The translations under genes and the position numbers were made by a program. DNA of 64,000 nt from Carex sylvatica (taxonomy: Eukaryota > Streptophyta > Magnoliopsida > Poales > Cyperaceae). Below are positions 28,795 to 41,659 of this stretch, piece after piece. The notes under the pieces are model-generated. The model searched no databases and had not been told where the DNA came from. It worked only from the letters and a program-made list of their open reading frames with translations. Location: NCBI GenBank assembly GCA_964058845.1, contig CAXKVR010000499.1, positions 1 to 64,000 of the forward strand. The letters run 5' to 3'. Positions within the stretch are counted from its first letter, which is position 1, and every line of letters begins with the position of its first letter.

Positions 28795-28972
28795 AAATTG
28801 GCATCCTCTGAGATATCTCATATTTTGAGTGACTTTTTGGAAAATCTCAACCGTTTCAATACGTTCTGCGCGAATGTGAAAGCTCAAATAATACTGGCCC
28901 CCACGTCACCCCCGAATAGGCACCGGACACGTCGGACACGCAAAATATGAGATATCTCAGAGGATACGCACT
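28795..28972. mobile_element. 178-bp MITE with 25-bp perfect inverted repeats
   Basis: ATCCTCTGAGATATCTCATA... at 28803-28827 is perfectly repeated in reverse at 28941-28965. CAGAGAGCTG flanks both sides (28785-28794 and 28973-28982), a 10-bp direct repeat that fits a 9-10 bp target duplication as in Mutator-type insertions. The extreme ends outside the 25-bp arms have diverged. Confidence 0.75.
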
Positions 28973-30544
28973 CAGAGAGCTGTGGGGTTGTGGAAAAAAA
29001 AAAAAAAAAAAACTAAACTGAGTTGGGCTGTACACGGGTTCTCAAAAAGGTTTGGGCTGTGCTGTGCCATGATTTGGAAAATAAATCCATCAGCAGACCG
29101 ATTGATTGATTTTTCAAAAGAAAGGTAGATTTTCGGTTTATGCGGATGTTTATCAGGTGGGATCCGATAGTTATAAACAAGCTGTTGTTATTTTCTTAAA
29201 TTCAATCCATTAGTTGGGCTACTATATATTATCTTTTCTAGGATCTCTATTTTCTAATTTCAATTACTTGCCAATTTATAAAGTGTACATAAATAAAATA
29301 AGTATCAGTATCAGATTTTGTTGGAGAATGAACAAATAAGTTTTTTTGTTATCACTTATCTTATCATGTTTTTGGTACTCTCAGGGCCTGTTCGGTGACT
29401 TGATTCCTATGAGTGTTTTTTGGAAAAAATAGATCAGTCGGAATTTTTTCTATTACGTGTTTGGTAGTAAAATTTTATTTCTCATTTCAAATTTCAAATA
29501 GGTATATTTTCCTCGCCTCCTTCAATTTTTTATGGAGAAAATACAATTCAGTGTGAGCTCCGTTTTTTTTTCCCATATAGTTGGCTCTTGCAGCTATTTT
29601 TATTAATACCATAAAAAAAAAAAGATTTTTACAAAATTGCTCCCGATTTTTTTTTTTCTTTTTAAAACTTTCCTGACCGTTCGGCAGAGGAGTCCACACA
29701 CCTAGCAAACCGTCCGTGGCAGGGGCGGTCCACTAGGGACCAGACCGCTCCTCTGCTGGGCGGTCCTTTGTTTTTTTATTTTTTTTTTAGAGAGAGATTT
29801 TAATATTTTTGATTTAAATAATTTTGTGAATAATTTTTTTCTTGTTTAGAGTGTATATCAAAAAATAAGACATTTGATATATTTATGAAGTGATGTCGTA
29901 ACTCTTTATAACTTTGATTGATTTGATTTGTTAGTTGGATATTACAAGTTTAAAGATAACACTAATTAAGGACTTGACATTAATTCTTAATAATTTATTT
30001 TATTCAAATATACACCAGAAAATATAGTTAGATTGCCTCAATGATATACATATATACATATACATAACATATAAATAAACATGTATTGTATTATATATAC
30101 ATATATTATACATATATTATACATATATATAATATATACATAGTCCATGCGACGGCATTTGCGGCGCATGCACTGCATTTGATCTCTGCTGGTAAATCAG
30201 CAAGTCTGGACTGATACAAGGACCAAACTGCAAAAGTGATTACACCAGAATGTAGAGCATTAAAAAATACACATAATTGACACAAATTTCAATTTATTTG
30301 GATTTTTCTACTGTTAGTTATGAATTTCCAAAGTTCAGTTTTCGAAGAAACTTTAAACATCCATAACTTTGGCTAGGAAAGTCGGATTTGCGCGTATAAC
30401 CACTTTTCGAAAAGGGGGGGACGAGATGGATCCAAATATCATCCGGGGATCACCCCTAAATATCCAAAACATCAGAATTTAAAAAAAATGTCGTTTAGTG
30501 CCTCAAAAATTCAGTTTAAGTTTTCGTTCGACGGTAGGTATTAA

Positions 30545-30690
30545 AATACAATAATTTTTAAACCATCTTAATAAATAGTAAAAAAATTCCAAAAAATGTA
30601 AAATTTGATCTCCAAGCATATTTTAATATAGATTAAACATCTAACGATTTGGATCGGCTATTTGGACTTCGAAACTATAGATATGAGCAC
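30545..30690. mobile_element. Half-copy of the foldback MITE family core
   Basis: Contains TAATAAATAGTAAAAAAATT, AAATTTGATCTCCAAGCATA and ATCTAACGATTTGGATCGGC, the right half of the same core as in the copy 90 bp away, without the terminal repeats. Confidence 0.65.
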
Positions 30691-30778
30691 GAATTAAAAC
30701 ATTCTCTTTTAATTCGCGAAGTAGCGTAGCCTTACTCTATATATATATACACATATATTATATTATATATACATATAT

Positions 30779-31202
30779 GAGGTTGGCTACTATGCTTATA
30801 TAAGCATATCCCCACATATACTTATAACTAATTTTTGTGATTCAATGTCCAAATGGTCGATCTGAACCGTTAGATGTGATCTCTATATTGAAATGTGCTT
30901 CGAGACCAAATTTTACATTTTTCTGAATTTTTTTACTATTTATTAAGCCAATTTGAAAATCTCTGATCCAACGGTGGTTTCTGATTTTACTGTTTTGTTA
31001 AGCCATTGTTGGATCAGCGATTTTCAAAGTATCTTAATAAATAGTAAAAAAATTCAGAAAAATGTAAAATTTGGTCTTCAAGCACATTTCAATATAGAGA
31101 TCACATCTAACGGTTCAGATCGATAATTTGGACATTGAAAACACAAAAGTGAGTTATAAGTATATGTGGGGATATGCTTATATAAGCATAGTAGCCAACC
31201 TC
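30779..31202. mobile_element. Complete 424-bp foldback MITE, 9-bp target duplication
   Basis: The whole element is one inverted repeat, from GAGGTTGGCTACTATGC to GCATAGTAGCCAACCTC, with the turn near 30985. TACATATAT is duplicated exactly on both sides (30770-30778 and 31203-31211). The related element copy at 58497 has the same site without this insertion. TIRs begin GAG..GGCTAC..ATGC, like those of the GAGTGAGGC MITEs at 38531, 46506 and 48149, and the inner core is shared with them. Confidence 0.92.
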
Positions 31203-31669
31203 TACATATATTATAAAAAAATGAATTTATAAAAACCCTATTTATAGTGCAAAAAAAATGCGGGGTACTTTTGTATAATGCGGGAGTACAAAAAAAAAGA
31301 TTCTTACAAAAGTACCCCGCATTAAGAATCAATGTCAGGTCCTTAATTAGTGTTATATTTAGACTTGTGATATCCAACTGACAAATCAAATCAAAGTTAT
31401 AAAATGTTATGACATCATTCATAAATATATCAAATGTCTTATTTTTTGGCATACACCCTAAACAAAAAAATTTAAATAATTTAAATTTAAAGTAGATCTC
31501 TAAAAAAAAAAAAAAATAGAGAACCGCCCAGCAGAGGGGTAGTCTGGTCCCTAGTGGACCGCCCTCATGCCAGGCGGTCGGGGCAATTTTAAAAAGAAAA
31601 AAAAATCAGAGGCAGTTTTGTAAAAATCTTTTTTTAGGGTATTAATAAAAATGGCCGTGGCCCTTGTGA

Positions 31670-34295
31670 AGAATAAAAAATAATTTATTTTGTAATTAAT
31701 TGTTGGCCGTTCAAAGTTGTTTGAAATTGAGATAGTGTATCTTTCGCTCATTAATTAAAAGATATAGTTAACTTATTTAATTAATTAAAAGAAGAATTAT
31801 ACTCACTAATACTTGTTTAATTAATTTAACTAAAAATAACGTGCACAATCAAGCACTCAATTAAACAAACACAATTTAAACAACCTAAAATTAATTAAAA
31901 GAGGAATTATAGTAATGAATACTTATTTAATTAATTAAACTAAAATTAACTTGTACAATCAAGCACTAAATTAAACAAACACAATTTGATAATATAAAGG
32001 TTAAAATTAATTAAATAAGAATAATTTAATAATACAATAAATTATTGAACAAGTATAATTAAAGTAGCAACACTTAATTTTAATAGATTAAGTTTCTATT
32101 ATGACGTTTAACATAATCATCCACACATAAGTCTAGCAATTCCATCTTTTTTTTTCATTCCCTGCTTGACGTTGATTATTAAGTTTTTCAACATCTTTGC
32201 CGTACTCTTCATCTCCATCTGGTACATATACAATTTCCAAATTAACGTTCGCAATCCAAGTAGCATTGCTATTGTGATATACAATAAAATTGTGTATAAT
32301 ACATGTTGCTTGAACAACGTCCGCTTATTTATCAATTGCATGATATATTGTAATTTTTAAAATAGAAAACCGCATTTTTAAAATACAAATGGGAAACCGC
32401 ACTTTTAAAATACCAACTTGTTTATCAATTGCATGATATATTGCATCTAAGATTTTATTGACATCCATTATTCCAGTTAAGATTGAAGTATGGCATGGAG
32501 TTGGTTCCATTATATTTCTCTCTATATGTGGCATAATTTTTTGAATACGGATCATATTTTATCCACACCGTTTTCACCCCTAGTTGTGTTGATCATAATA
32601 CCTCTTAGTACAACACTGGAGTAAAACTGATCAGGGGCGGACCCACATCAGACTAAGGGAAGCAGTTGCCCTCTAGTTTTGAGTTTTAATGGAGATTTAT
32701 CGGTTTCGACCGACTTTGCTCTATGAAATTTTTTTTTTGCCTCTCTCTGAATTTTTGATTTATAATTCGGATTAAATTTAAAGTTAGAACTAAAATATTT
32801 TTTTTAAATTATGATTGATAATTAGATTTATAAGTTAAAGTATTGAAAAGTATAAGTTAAATATTATTTTTTATCGAGTGAATTAATTAATGACTATTTA
32901 AATTTAGTTCGCTATTTTTTTTCTCCGGATGAAAAATCTGGATCCGCACCTTAATTACTGATAAAGTTCAAATTAAGTTGAGCCTGTCAGTCAAGTGTCA
33001 CACAGTATCCGTCTCAATTCGGTTGCCAAGAATCTGAATAGCGGGCACTTTAAGCGCGCGCACTGGGATAAGACCGCGGGTGTCATGGGAGATTATCCTC
33101 TGCGGAATTTTTCCGTGCGGAGTTATGCGGTTTTTTTTATCTGATCTGTTTGTTTTCGATCGGACGGACTATAATAAAGAAACTGTTCTTTTAAGATCTA
33201 ATCTGATCTGTCTTATTAAAACGAACGGACCAAATTAAAAGATCTTCACGACTCCACACGAAAAAACTATAGCATTCCGGATGTCATTATGGCAGTCGAT
33301 GCTGACGTACCAAATATTTATCCACACCTGTTCTTCGTGAACCTCATAATTTGTTTCTCCGTGAATGGAGTATGGACCCCAGAAACCAGGACCTACTGTA
33401 AGCCTGGTCCAACAAACAATTTCTGGGTAGCTGGGTTGTCTCCGGTGAAAAAACATATGTGCACATGGTGTACCGAACTCTACTGAACTAAAATGAGGTA
33501 GGTCCTACAAGTCAGTAAGCTTTTTTTGTACATCATGAGTGAACCAGTTAGACTGGAATCAACAGTGGCTTCCAGAAAGAGTGGAGAGAAGAGAACAGGA
33601 TTGGAGTTTCAAATCAAAGAAAAAAAGGATTGGAGTTGGGAAAAAGAGAGAAGAAAGAAGAGAAAAGAGAGAAATTTTATCTACTGCGGTGTAAGCAAAA
33701 TCTCAATTATTATCTACTCCTTTTTTTTTTATTTCCTTATTTTTTGTACAGTTTGTTATTCTTTGCGTGTTGTCTCAGTTAGGATTACAATTCTCAGGTT
33801 TATCGTAATTTTACCTTCTGATTCCAGGATTTTACCCTTTAAACCTCAATTTTACACTAACGTTAGATCTAAACCTCTTCTCAAGTAATTTTGTAATAAT
33901 ACGGATATGCTCAGAACTCGTAAGTACTAGTGAAATTAATTTGAAAGAAATACTCTCAAATTTAGTTAAAAATATATCAGTCCCCAAGGTCCTGTAATTG
34001 CTATTCTACGTACTCTGATCGCAATATAACTTTTATTTTTATTTTTGTTATGTTAGGTAAACTCCTAATTTAGAAAATAAATTAATTATTACATGCAGAT
34101 CATCAGATTTTTTTTTCTTCCTTCTTATCCATTTTTTTTTTCAACTTGCTATTGTTGTTTCTACAGATAAAGGACTTATTTTTCTTTCTTCTCTTCCCAG
34201 CAACAAGAGATGATATAATCCAGAGATGCACTAGGATTCTATATCAATAAAAGGAAAACAAGAAAAAGAAAAGGAACTATTAAAAAGGATCTGAC
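31670..34295. other. Intergenic region and 5' flank of the OGDH gene
   Basis: AT-rich. At 31740-32040 a phrase (AATTAATTAAAAGANGAATTAT, CAATCAAGCACTNAATTAAAC) occurs twice as a local duplication. A foldback of about 160 bp lies at 33106-33268 and is listed separately. 33560-33690 is purine-rich (GAGAGAAGAGAAC, AAGAAAGAAGAGAAAAG) and could be the OGDH 5' leader, with an intron before the ATG; I cannot fix its limits. Confidence 0.4.
33106..33268. repeat. Imperfect inverted repeat, MITE-like
   Basis: TTTTTCCGTGCGGAGTTATG near 33109 pairs imperfectly with CACGACTCCACACGAAAAAA near 33247. No convincing target duplication. Confidence 0.4.
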
Positions 34296-37200
34296 ATGGC
34301 ATGGTTTCGTGCCGCATCAGCTCTCTCTAGGCAAGCACTGAGGAGAAATCTGAACCTAGCCAGGTCACCGTACCACTTGGCTGGTAGCAGGCCAATACCC
34401 CCTCCTCCTTACCGCACCTTCCATGGGACCAAACCACATTCCTTTGCAGCCCCAATCCCGCGTGCTGTACCATTATCACGTCTGACGGACAGTTTTTTAG
34501 ACGGTACTAGCAGTGTGTACCTGGAAGAATTACAAAGAGCCTGGGAGGCAGACCCGACAAGTGTTGATGAATCATGGGACAACTTCTTTAGAAACTTTGT
34601 GGGCCAGGCCACCACATCACCTGGTATATCTGGTCAAACCATACAAGAGAGCATGCGGTTGCTATTACTTGTTCGGGCGTACCAGGTTAACGGGCACATG
34701 AAGGCAAAACTAGACCCATTAGGGTTAGAGCAGCGTCCGATACCTGATGATTTGGATCCTGCTCTTTATGGGTTCTCTGAGGCTGATTTGGACCGGGAAT
34801 TCTTTCTTGGAGTGTGGCGGATGTCTGGTTTTTTATCAGAAAATCGACCTGTTCAGACTCTTAGGTCGATATTAAACCGGCTTGAACAAGCATATTGTGG
34901 TACAATTGGGTACGAGTACATGCATATACCCGACAGAGAGAAGTGTAATTGGTTGAGAGAGAAAATCGAGACAGTTAAACCAAGGGAATATGCTCATGAT
35001 AGAAGGTTGGTGATGCTAGATAGGCTTATTTGGAGCACGCAATTTGAGAATTTCTTGGCAACCAAATGGACAACAGCGAAACGGTTCGGGTTGGAAGGAT
35101 GCGAGACTTTGATACCCGGTATGAAAGAAATGTTTGATCGGTCCGCGGATATGGGTGTTGAGAGTATAGTTATTGGAATGCCACACAGAGGTCGGTTAAA
35201 TGTATTAGGAAATGTCGTTAGGAAACCTCTGCGTCAGATATTTAGTGAGTTTAGTGGCGGTATCAAACCTGTAAATGAAGGTGAGGGTTTGTATACTGGT
35301 ACAGGTGATGTTAAGTATCATTTGGGCACATCCTATGACCGGCCAACACGTGGTGGTAAGCGAATCCATTTATCTCTAGTTGCAAACCCAAGTCATTTAG
35401 AGGCAGTTGATCCAGTTGTAATTGGTAAAACCAGGGCAAAACAATATTACGCAAACGACACCAACCGGACAAAGGTCTTGGGAGTGTTGATTCACGGTGA
35501 TGGAAGCTTTGCGGGGCAAGGTGTGGTTTATGAAACCTTGCATTTAAGTGCGCTAGAAAACTATACCACAGGTGGTACCATACACATAGTTGTGAATAAT
35601 CAAGTGGCGTTCACGACTGATCCAAAAGCAGGACGGTCGAGTCAGTACTGTACTGACGTGGCAAAGGCATTAGATGCGCCAATTTTTCATGTGAATGGGG
35701 ATGACTTGGAGGCTGTAGTGCATGTGTGTGAGCTGGCGGGTGAGTGGCGACAAACGTTTCATTCTGACGTGGTCGTGGATGTAGTTTGTTATAGGCGATT
35801 TGGGCATAATGAGATTGATGAGCCTTCATTCACTCAGCCTAAGATGTACCAGGTTTGTTTTCTTTATATTTTTTTTTGTCTATATTTTTTTTTTCTTTTC
35901 TTTTTCTCAGGGTTGGAGTTGTAGTTTATATTAATGTAGTTAAGTTCTTGGGGAAGCCGAATAGCCAATCTCTGGAGCCTATACAAGTACTGTACCTGAT
36001 CAGTACATTGGAAAATGGGTTGAATCAACAACAGAAAGAATACAATTAAACATAAGAAACTGGAGAATTTATGTAATTTTCTTAATTTGGAAGGCCTTTT
36101 TTCTTTTTGACATTGTAAAAAATTGGAGATTTTATGTGAATACTTTTTTGAACTGGAAGGTCCTGTTTGTTCGTTCAAATTGTCATAATTTTTTTTATTC
36201 ATGCTTCTTTAATAATAGGTGATCAGAAATCATCCAAGTGCACTTAGTATATACCAAAAGAAGCTTCTCGAATCGGAACAAATTAGAAAAGAAGAAGTAG
36301 AGAAGCTGCAAACAAAGGTCAACACCATCTTGAACGAAGAATTTGAAAATAGTAAGGATTATGTGCCGAACAAAAGAGACTGGCTCTCGGCTTACTGGGC
36401 CGGGTTTAAATCACCCGAACAAATTTCAAGGATCCGCAATACTGGGTAACACTCTACTTAATTACTTGTTTCTCTTTATTTCTTTACTGCAAGTTTGTCA
36501 TAACGACTCAACAACTCATGTAGTGTGAAACCGGAGATTCTAAAACGGGTTGGGCAAGCAATGACAATGCTGCCCGAAAACTTCACGCCACACAGAGGAG
36601 TAAAAAAGATTTATGAGAACCGGACCCGGATGATAGAGACTGGAGAAGGGCTTGATTGGGCTGTTGGAGAGGCTCTTGCATTTGCAACTCTCATAGTGGA
36701 AGGAAATCATGTCAGATTGAGCGGTCAAGATGTCGAGAGGGGCACCTTTAGTCACAGGCATTCTGTAATTCATGATCAAGTTACCGGAGAGAGATACTGT
36801 CCCCTTGATAATATTATCATGAACCAACCCGAAGAGATGTTTACTGTCAGTAACAGGTATGTTATATTTTTGCACTTTGATTTCATTTAAGTTTATGAGT
36901 ACTCCTGCAAAAGCTCATAATGTCACGAATCCCTACAAGATGGAAACTATCAAGGTTATATTATATATGTATATTTTTTTTCTGTTTTATTTGATTTATA
37001 CTGATGGGTACCCTGCAAAACCTGAAAACGTTTTATAAATATCCTAGAGATGCAATATATCCTAGAGATTCTTGTAAAGGTACCTACATAACTTGTGTAA
37101 CCTTGCAAACCATTTTCTTTTTTGTTCCAATTATATGAGTAAAACCCTTATTTGAGCAAAATAATTTCAATTTAATAAGTTTTTCAGGGACACACATTAG

Positions 37201-39272
37201 TTTGACATTGAATATATGTAGTAGCTCTTTAGTTTTGTACTGTTTGTGTTATTTGTAGCTCCTTGTCAGAGTTTGGTGTATTGGGGTTCGAGTTGGGCTA
37301 CTCAATGGAAAACCCGAATGCTCTAGTAATGTGGGAGGCCCAATTTGGAGATTTTGCAAATGGGGCCCAGGTGATATTCGATCAGTTCTTGAGCAGTGGG
37401 GAGTCAAAGTGGCTTCGTCAAACTGGCCTCGTTGTTTTGTTACCACATGGATACGATGGCCAGGGCCCAGAACACTCTAGCGCCCGGCTTGAGCGCTTCC
37501 TCCAGGCATGTGTTGCGTTTTTTTTGTTATTTATTCCAGTATTATTTTGCTATCTCTAACAGTTAAAATTTTGTTTGTTATACAGATGAGCGATGATAAC
37601 CCGTATGTTATTCCAGAGATGGACCCCACACTGAGAAAACAGATCCAAGAATGCAATTGGCAAATTGTGAATGTCACCACACCAGCTAATTATTTCCATG
37701 TTCTTCGCCGACAGGTAGTAAAAACTCAACTATATGAATATCTTCTTTTATATGTGGAGATCATAGATCCTTTTTTACTTACCGCCCCACACACCCTCTT
37801 TTTTTTTCTAAATGTAGATACATAGAGATTTCCGGAAGCCTCTGATAGTGATGTCACCAAAGAACCTACTCCGTCACAAGGACTGTAAATCCCACTTATC
37901 TGAGTTCGATGACCTTGTGGGCCACCCCGGGTTTGACAAACAGGGGACCCGCTTCAAACGTCTCATTAAAGACCAAAATGACCATAAAGACCTTGAGGAG
38001 GGCATTAATCGCCTCATTCTGTGCTCTGGAAAGGTACACTTGGATAGTTAATTTTTCATATTCTCTGAACAGTTTGATTCATGTTTTCTAAACATGTCAT
38101 TTCTGTGATTATTATTTATTTATTATTTTATTTCGTATAATATTAATAATAGGTGTACTATGAGTTGGATGAAGAAAGAAAGAAAAGGGAAAGAAAGGAT
38201 GTGGCCATATGTCGGGTCGAGCAGCTGTGTCCAGTCCCCTATGACCTCATCCAGCGAGAACTAAAGAGATATCCCAGTAATTTTTCTCTCTTCAGTTTTC
38301 TTTTCTAATTTTTTACTTCATTAATTACTCCTTTATATGGTTCTGCTGCATCATTCCATATAAACATCTTAGTTTATAACTTGTAAGTAATTACCTTAGG
38401 CTATTTTACTAGAAGTATACAGTAAGACACCAACTTTTTTTTTCATTTTTCGCAGAAATTATCTGCAGTTTTGGTTTTTTTAGAACCCTCCTATTACAGA
38501 AGTAAACAATGAGTATTTATTACTGGAATAGAGTGAGGCTACGGTATTATGCTTAGCTCACATCAGCCTGTACTATGGATATATATCTCCATTTTCAATG
38601 TCTGAACTGTCAATCCGAATCGTTCAACATGATCTCCATATGAAAGTTTACTTGGAGGCCAAATTTTGCTTTTTAAGAATTTTTTTATTTTTTTAAATAG
38701 GTAGAAAATCACTACTTTGGGGTGGGTCCAAAATCATTCTTTTTAGGAAGGGATGGTCCAAAATCTTTAATAAGAATGTAAAATTTGGTCTTCAAATACA
38801 TTTTCACATAGAAATCATTTTGAGCGGTATGCATCGGCTCTTTGGATTTTGAAAATGGAGATATGAATCTATAGTACAGAACAAAGTGCGCTATGCATAG
38901 TTTCATAGCCTCACTCACTACAATACTCCTTTTGGTCTCTAGTATTGTTTTTTTCTTCGACACATTTACCCTTCCGACACATTATGTTTTGTTAATATAA
39001 TACTGATTTGTGAATTAATATCTGTAGATGCGGAGATTGTGTGGTGCCAAGAGGAACCAATGAACATGGGTGCATACAATTACATTGCACCACGCCTTCT
39101 GACAGCCATGAAAACACTTAACCGCGGGTCCATAGAGGACATCAAGTACGTGGGGCGGGCCCCATCAGCAGCCACCGCAACTGGTTTCTACTCATTGCAT
39201 GTGCAAGAGCAAACCGAGATTTTGCAAAAGGCCTTGCAAGATGACCCAATCAACCATCCATTGGAAAAATAA
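34296..39272 (+). CDS. OGDH: 2-oxoglutarate dehydrogenase E1, mitochondrial
   Basis: The thiamine-diphosphate enzyme that decarboxylates 2-oxoglutarate and loads succinyl onto E2 in the TCA cycle, in the mitochondrial matrix. Eight exons: 34296-35852, 36219-36445, 36524-36856, 37259-37505, 37586-37714, 37818-38033, 38153-38276 and 39028-39272. Total 3078 nt, 1025 residues, close to other plant E1 proteins. An Arg/Ser-rich presequence covers about residues 1-55. The conserved N-terminal segment [13 protein letters not shown] is at 75-87 and the active-site segment GMPHRGRLN at 294-302. The thiamine-diphosphate motif begins GDG (401-403) and ends NN (434-435). The C-terminal transketolase-like part follows, ending in the E1 C-terminal domain. 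The first exon alone encodes half the protein. Intron 4 uses a GC donor and intron 7 contains a MITE. No frame damage. Confidence 0.97.
37506..37585 (+). other. GC-AG intron in OGDH
   Basis: Conserved protein sequence demands ...[14 protein letters not shown]..., so the 80-bp intron starts CAG|GCATGT and ends TATACAG|ATG. No GT alternative keeps the frame. GC-AG introns are a known minority class of U2 introns. Confidence 0.85.
38531..38916. mobile_element. GAGTGAGGC MITE in OGDH intron 7
   Basis: Ends are GAGTGAGGCTACGGTATTATGC-like at the left and TAGCCTCACTC at the right. Flanks ACTGGAATA and ACTACAATA agree at seven of nine positions, a decayed 9-bp duplication. The interior has the family core (ATGATCTCCATATGAAAG, GGTCTTCAAATACATTTTCA). 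It fills half of the 751-bp intron. Confidence 0.85.
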
Positions 39273-40537
39273 GAATTTGTCGAGATGCGTACCATTGGTT
39301 CCATGCAAGATTGATTGCAGTGGAATATTTCTTTGTAGAATTCATAATGTCTTGACATGTACATGTGTACTCTTTGGTTTCTGCAATAATTTTGCATACT
39401 GATGCGTGCAAAACATATCTCTGCAAGATCTCTTTGTATGTTAGAAATATTTCAATTAAATTACTAAGTTGAACTGTGCTTCAACATGTGTTTCATTGTA
39501 TTTATTTATCATTTTTTTTTTTCAATTGGCCTGACTTCTGTGGTAAGTAATTAGATGGGTCGTGAGGCTGTTGATGGAGCAAGTAGTCATGTCTCATGAT
39601 GAATAATTTTACACCAAAAATGGAAATTAATATATATGGTAGTTATTAAATGGTAGGAGGAGAGAATATGATCATATATGAATGACAGGAATGAAAGGAG
39701 AACAGGTTAGCTAGATAACTAGCATATATTAGAAATAGAAAGTATCATGTATTGCAATTTTCCATAACTTTCAAAGAAAAGTCAAACTAAAGAAAGTCTA
39801 ATCGTTCATCATTCATCATCCTTGACTCGTCCATAAAGTCTGATTACAAAGACACATAAGTTTCCATAAAGCATGATTTAGTGCATATAATTTGCATGAG
39901 GAGAGTTCAAGTGCCTTTATTTTTTATGTCTTTATCATGTTTTTATTTTTAAAATTTTTAATAACTTAAAATTTAAATTTTAAAATTCAAAATAAAATCA
40001 TTAGATATGAACTACATCATTTTATCTATGCACGTGTAAAAAATCATGACATTTCAACTTTGTTTTGGTCATCATCTTGAGCTTGTAAAAATGTATATTA
40101 ATGTGGATAATTTCTAGACGTTGATTTTTTAACTTATTAATTTACATAAAAGAAAAATCAAAATGTAATAATTTTATATGAGCACATAAAGAAAATAACA
40201 TAGATCACATCTACCAGTTTTATTTTGACGTTTAAGTTTAAACTTTAAATTATTTTAGTTTTTAAAAATAGAGACATGATGAAAGAAAAAAAAAATAGAG
40301 GCATTTGAACCCTCCTCAATTTGCATTGAAGCACGTTGACTTAAATGGCAAAATTTGTAATCTGCAGCATAAGAAACAAAATTAATTTTAACAGAACTTA
40401 TTTACCAAAATTACATTTAGTTTAATAAGAAAAAGTTTGAAGCACCAGTGATCCGCACAATATTTTAATTCCAATTTAATATAAAAAAATTTCCACATGT
40501 CAAAAGTTTAAACCAAACAAATTCAAAATGTTAGAGA
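39273..40537. other. OGDH 3' flank, intergenic
   Basis: 3' untranslated and flanking AT-rich DNA. No gene, RNA or paired repeat recognised. Confidence 0.5.
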
Positions 40538-40546
40538 CGGACAGAC

Positions 40547-41364
40547 GAATTTTTTTCATAAACCATAAATAATTAAATAAATTTTACGGAACCAATATGA
40601 TGACTTTTTTTTTTTTTAAAAACCATAAGAACCGTGGTAACTCCACGGTCTCATTTTTTTTTTTGCAAGAAAATTTGCCACATAAGATCTTTTTTTTTTA
40701 AATTCATTTTTCACAGACCGTGGGGTTCCCACGGTCTCAACTATTTTTTTTTTTTTCAGAAAAAATTGCCATAGAAAATTTAATTTTTCTAGCTGTTCTG
40801 ACTTTTGCCCATTAATCATTAAAACTGTACTTATCTGTAATATTTTTGTATAGAGAACTTATGTTCTCTGGCAACTAGACTTTCATACCTTTAATTTGAT
40901 ATAAAGAATACAAAATTCCATGTAACCGTTTTCTCTAAATCGAACTTTTAATCTGATCAAAAACTGGGACTGCTTACTGGAATTTTTCTAGCTGTTCTGA
41001 CCTTTGCCCATTAATCATTAAAACTGTACTTATCTGTAATATTTTTGTATAGAGAACTTATGTTATCTGAAAACTAGACTTTCATACCTTTAATTTGATA
41101 TAAAGAATACAAAATTCTATGTAACCGTTTTAATAATTAATTGGCAAAGGTCAGAACAGCTAGAAAAATTAAATTTTCTGTTACAAGTTTTCCTGAGAAA
41201 AAAAAAAAAAAAAAAAAATGAGACCGTGGGGTTTCCACGGTCTGGTGAAAAAGTAGTTATGAGATCATGGGGTTACTACAGTCCTTATGATTTAAAAAAA
41301 AAAAAAGTAATCATATTAGTTCTATAAAATTCATTTAATTATTTATAGTTTATGAAAAAAATTC
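40547..41364. mobile_element. 818-bp non-autonomous MULE with 21-bp palindromic modules
   Basis: Ends are GAATTTTTTTCATAAACC and its complement (ending AAAAAAATTC at 41364). CGGACAGAC is duplicated exactly at 40538-40546 and 41365-41373, a perfect 9-bp Mutator-type duplication. Four 21-bp palindromic modules lie at 40630-40650, 40716-40736, 41222-41242 and 41263-41283, of the form ACCGTGG...CCACGGT, each next to an A/T homopolymer. The middle carries a tandem duplication (about 40780-40980 and 40980-41130, phrases CTGTTCTGACTTTTGCCC and TTAATCATTAAAACTGTACT). No coding frame. A sibling copy starts at 63395. Confidence 0.92.
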
Positions 41365-41659
41365 CGGACAGACGGTCAATAAGTTTATTCAATATACGTA
41401 TTAGTGTGTGGTGGCCACACGCACGCGGAAATGGGTCCCCCACCTTCTCTACATGTTAAGAATCAAAAGGCAATAACATCCGTCTTGTACATTTTAAGAA
41501 CCCGTCACGTACTAAGTTATATTTAAGGCGTCACAGAAGACCCAAAGAAAATTTGGGAAAAATAAAGCAAAAGTCCAGGTTCTAAATAACACTCTGATTT
41601 TAAAAAAAAAAAACCGACTAATAGCGTTATAGCTGTAAAGTCATATAAATTATGCACAC

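Larger units (their letters stand above)
29591..31657. mobile_element. Non-autonomous MULE with long TIRs, carrying a nested MITE
   Basis: Inverted arms of about 400 bp: 29591-30005 pairs with roughly 31270-31657. Ends are CAGCTATTTTTATTAATACC and GGTATTAATAAAAATGGCCG. The flanks TGGCTCTTG (29582-29590) and TGGCCCTTG (31658-31666) are a 9-bp duplication with one change, the Mutator hallmark. Each arm carries GC-rich 23-bp palindromic modules (for example 29743-29765 and 31557-31579) between A/T runs. No coding frame. The interior (30140-30540) is of unrecognised origin, and the MITE 30779-31202 is inserted in it. The right end shares its skeleton with the MULE end at 7189-7291. Confidence 0.85.

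Noticed and set aside
29386..29500. Harbinger/hAT left end (GGCCTGTTCGGTGACTTG)
   Set aside because: Resembles known transposon starts but no matching right end was seen before the next element.
33526..33888. 120-codon ORF upstream of OGDH
   Set aside because: Purine-rich low-complexity start and hydrophobic T-rich end with no conserved sequence; more likely leader and intron of OGDH.
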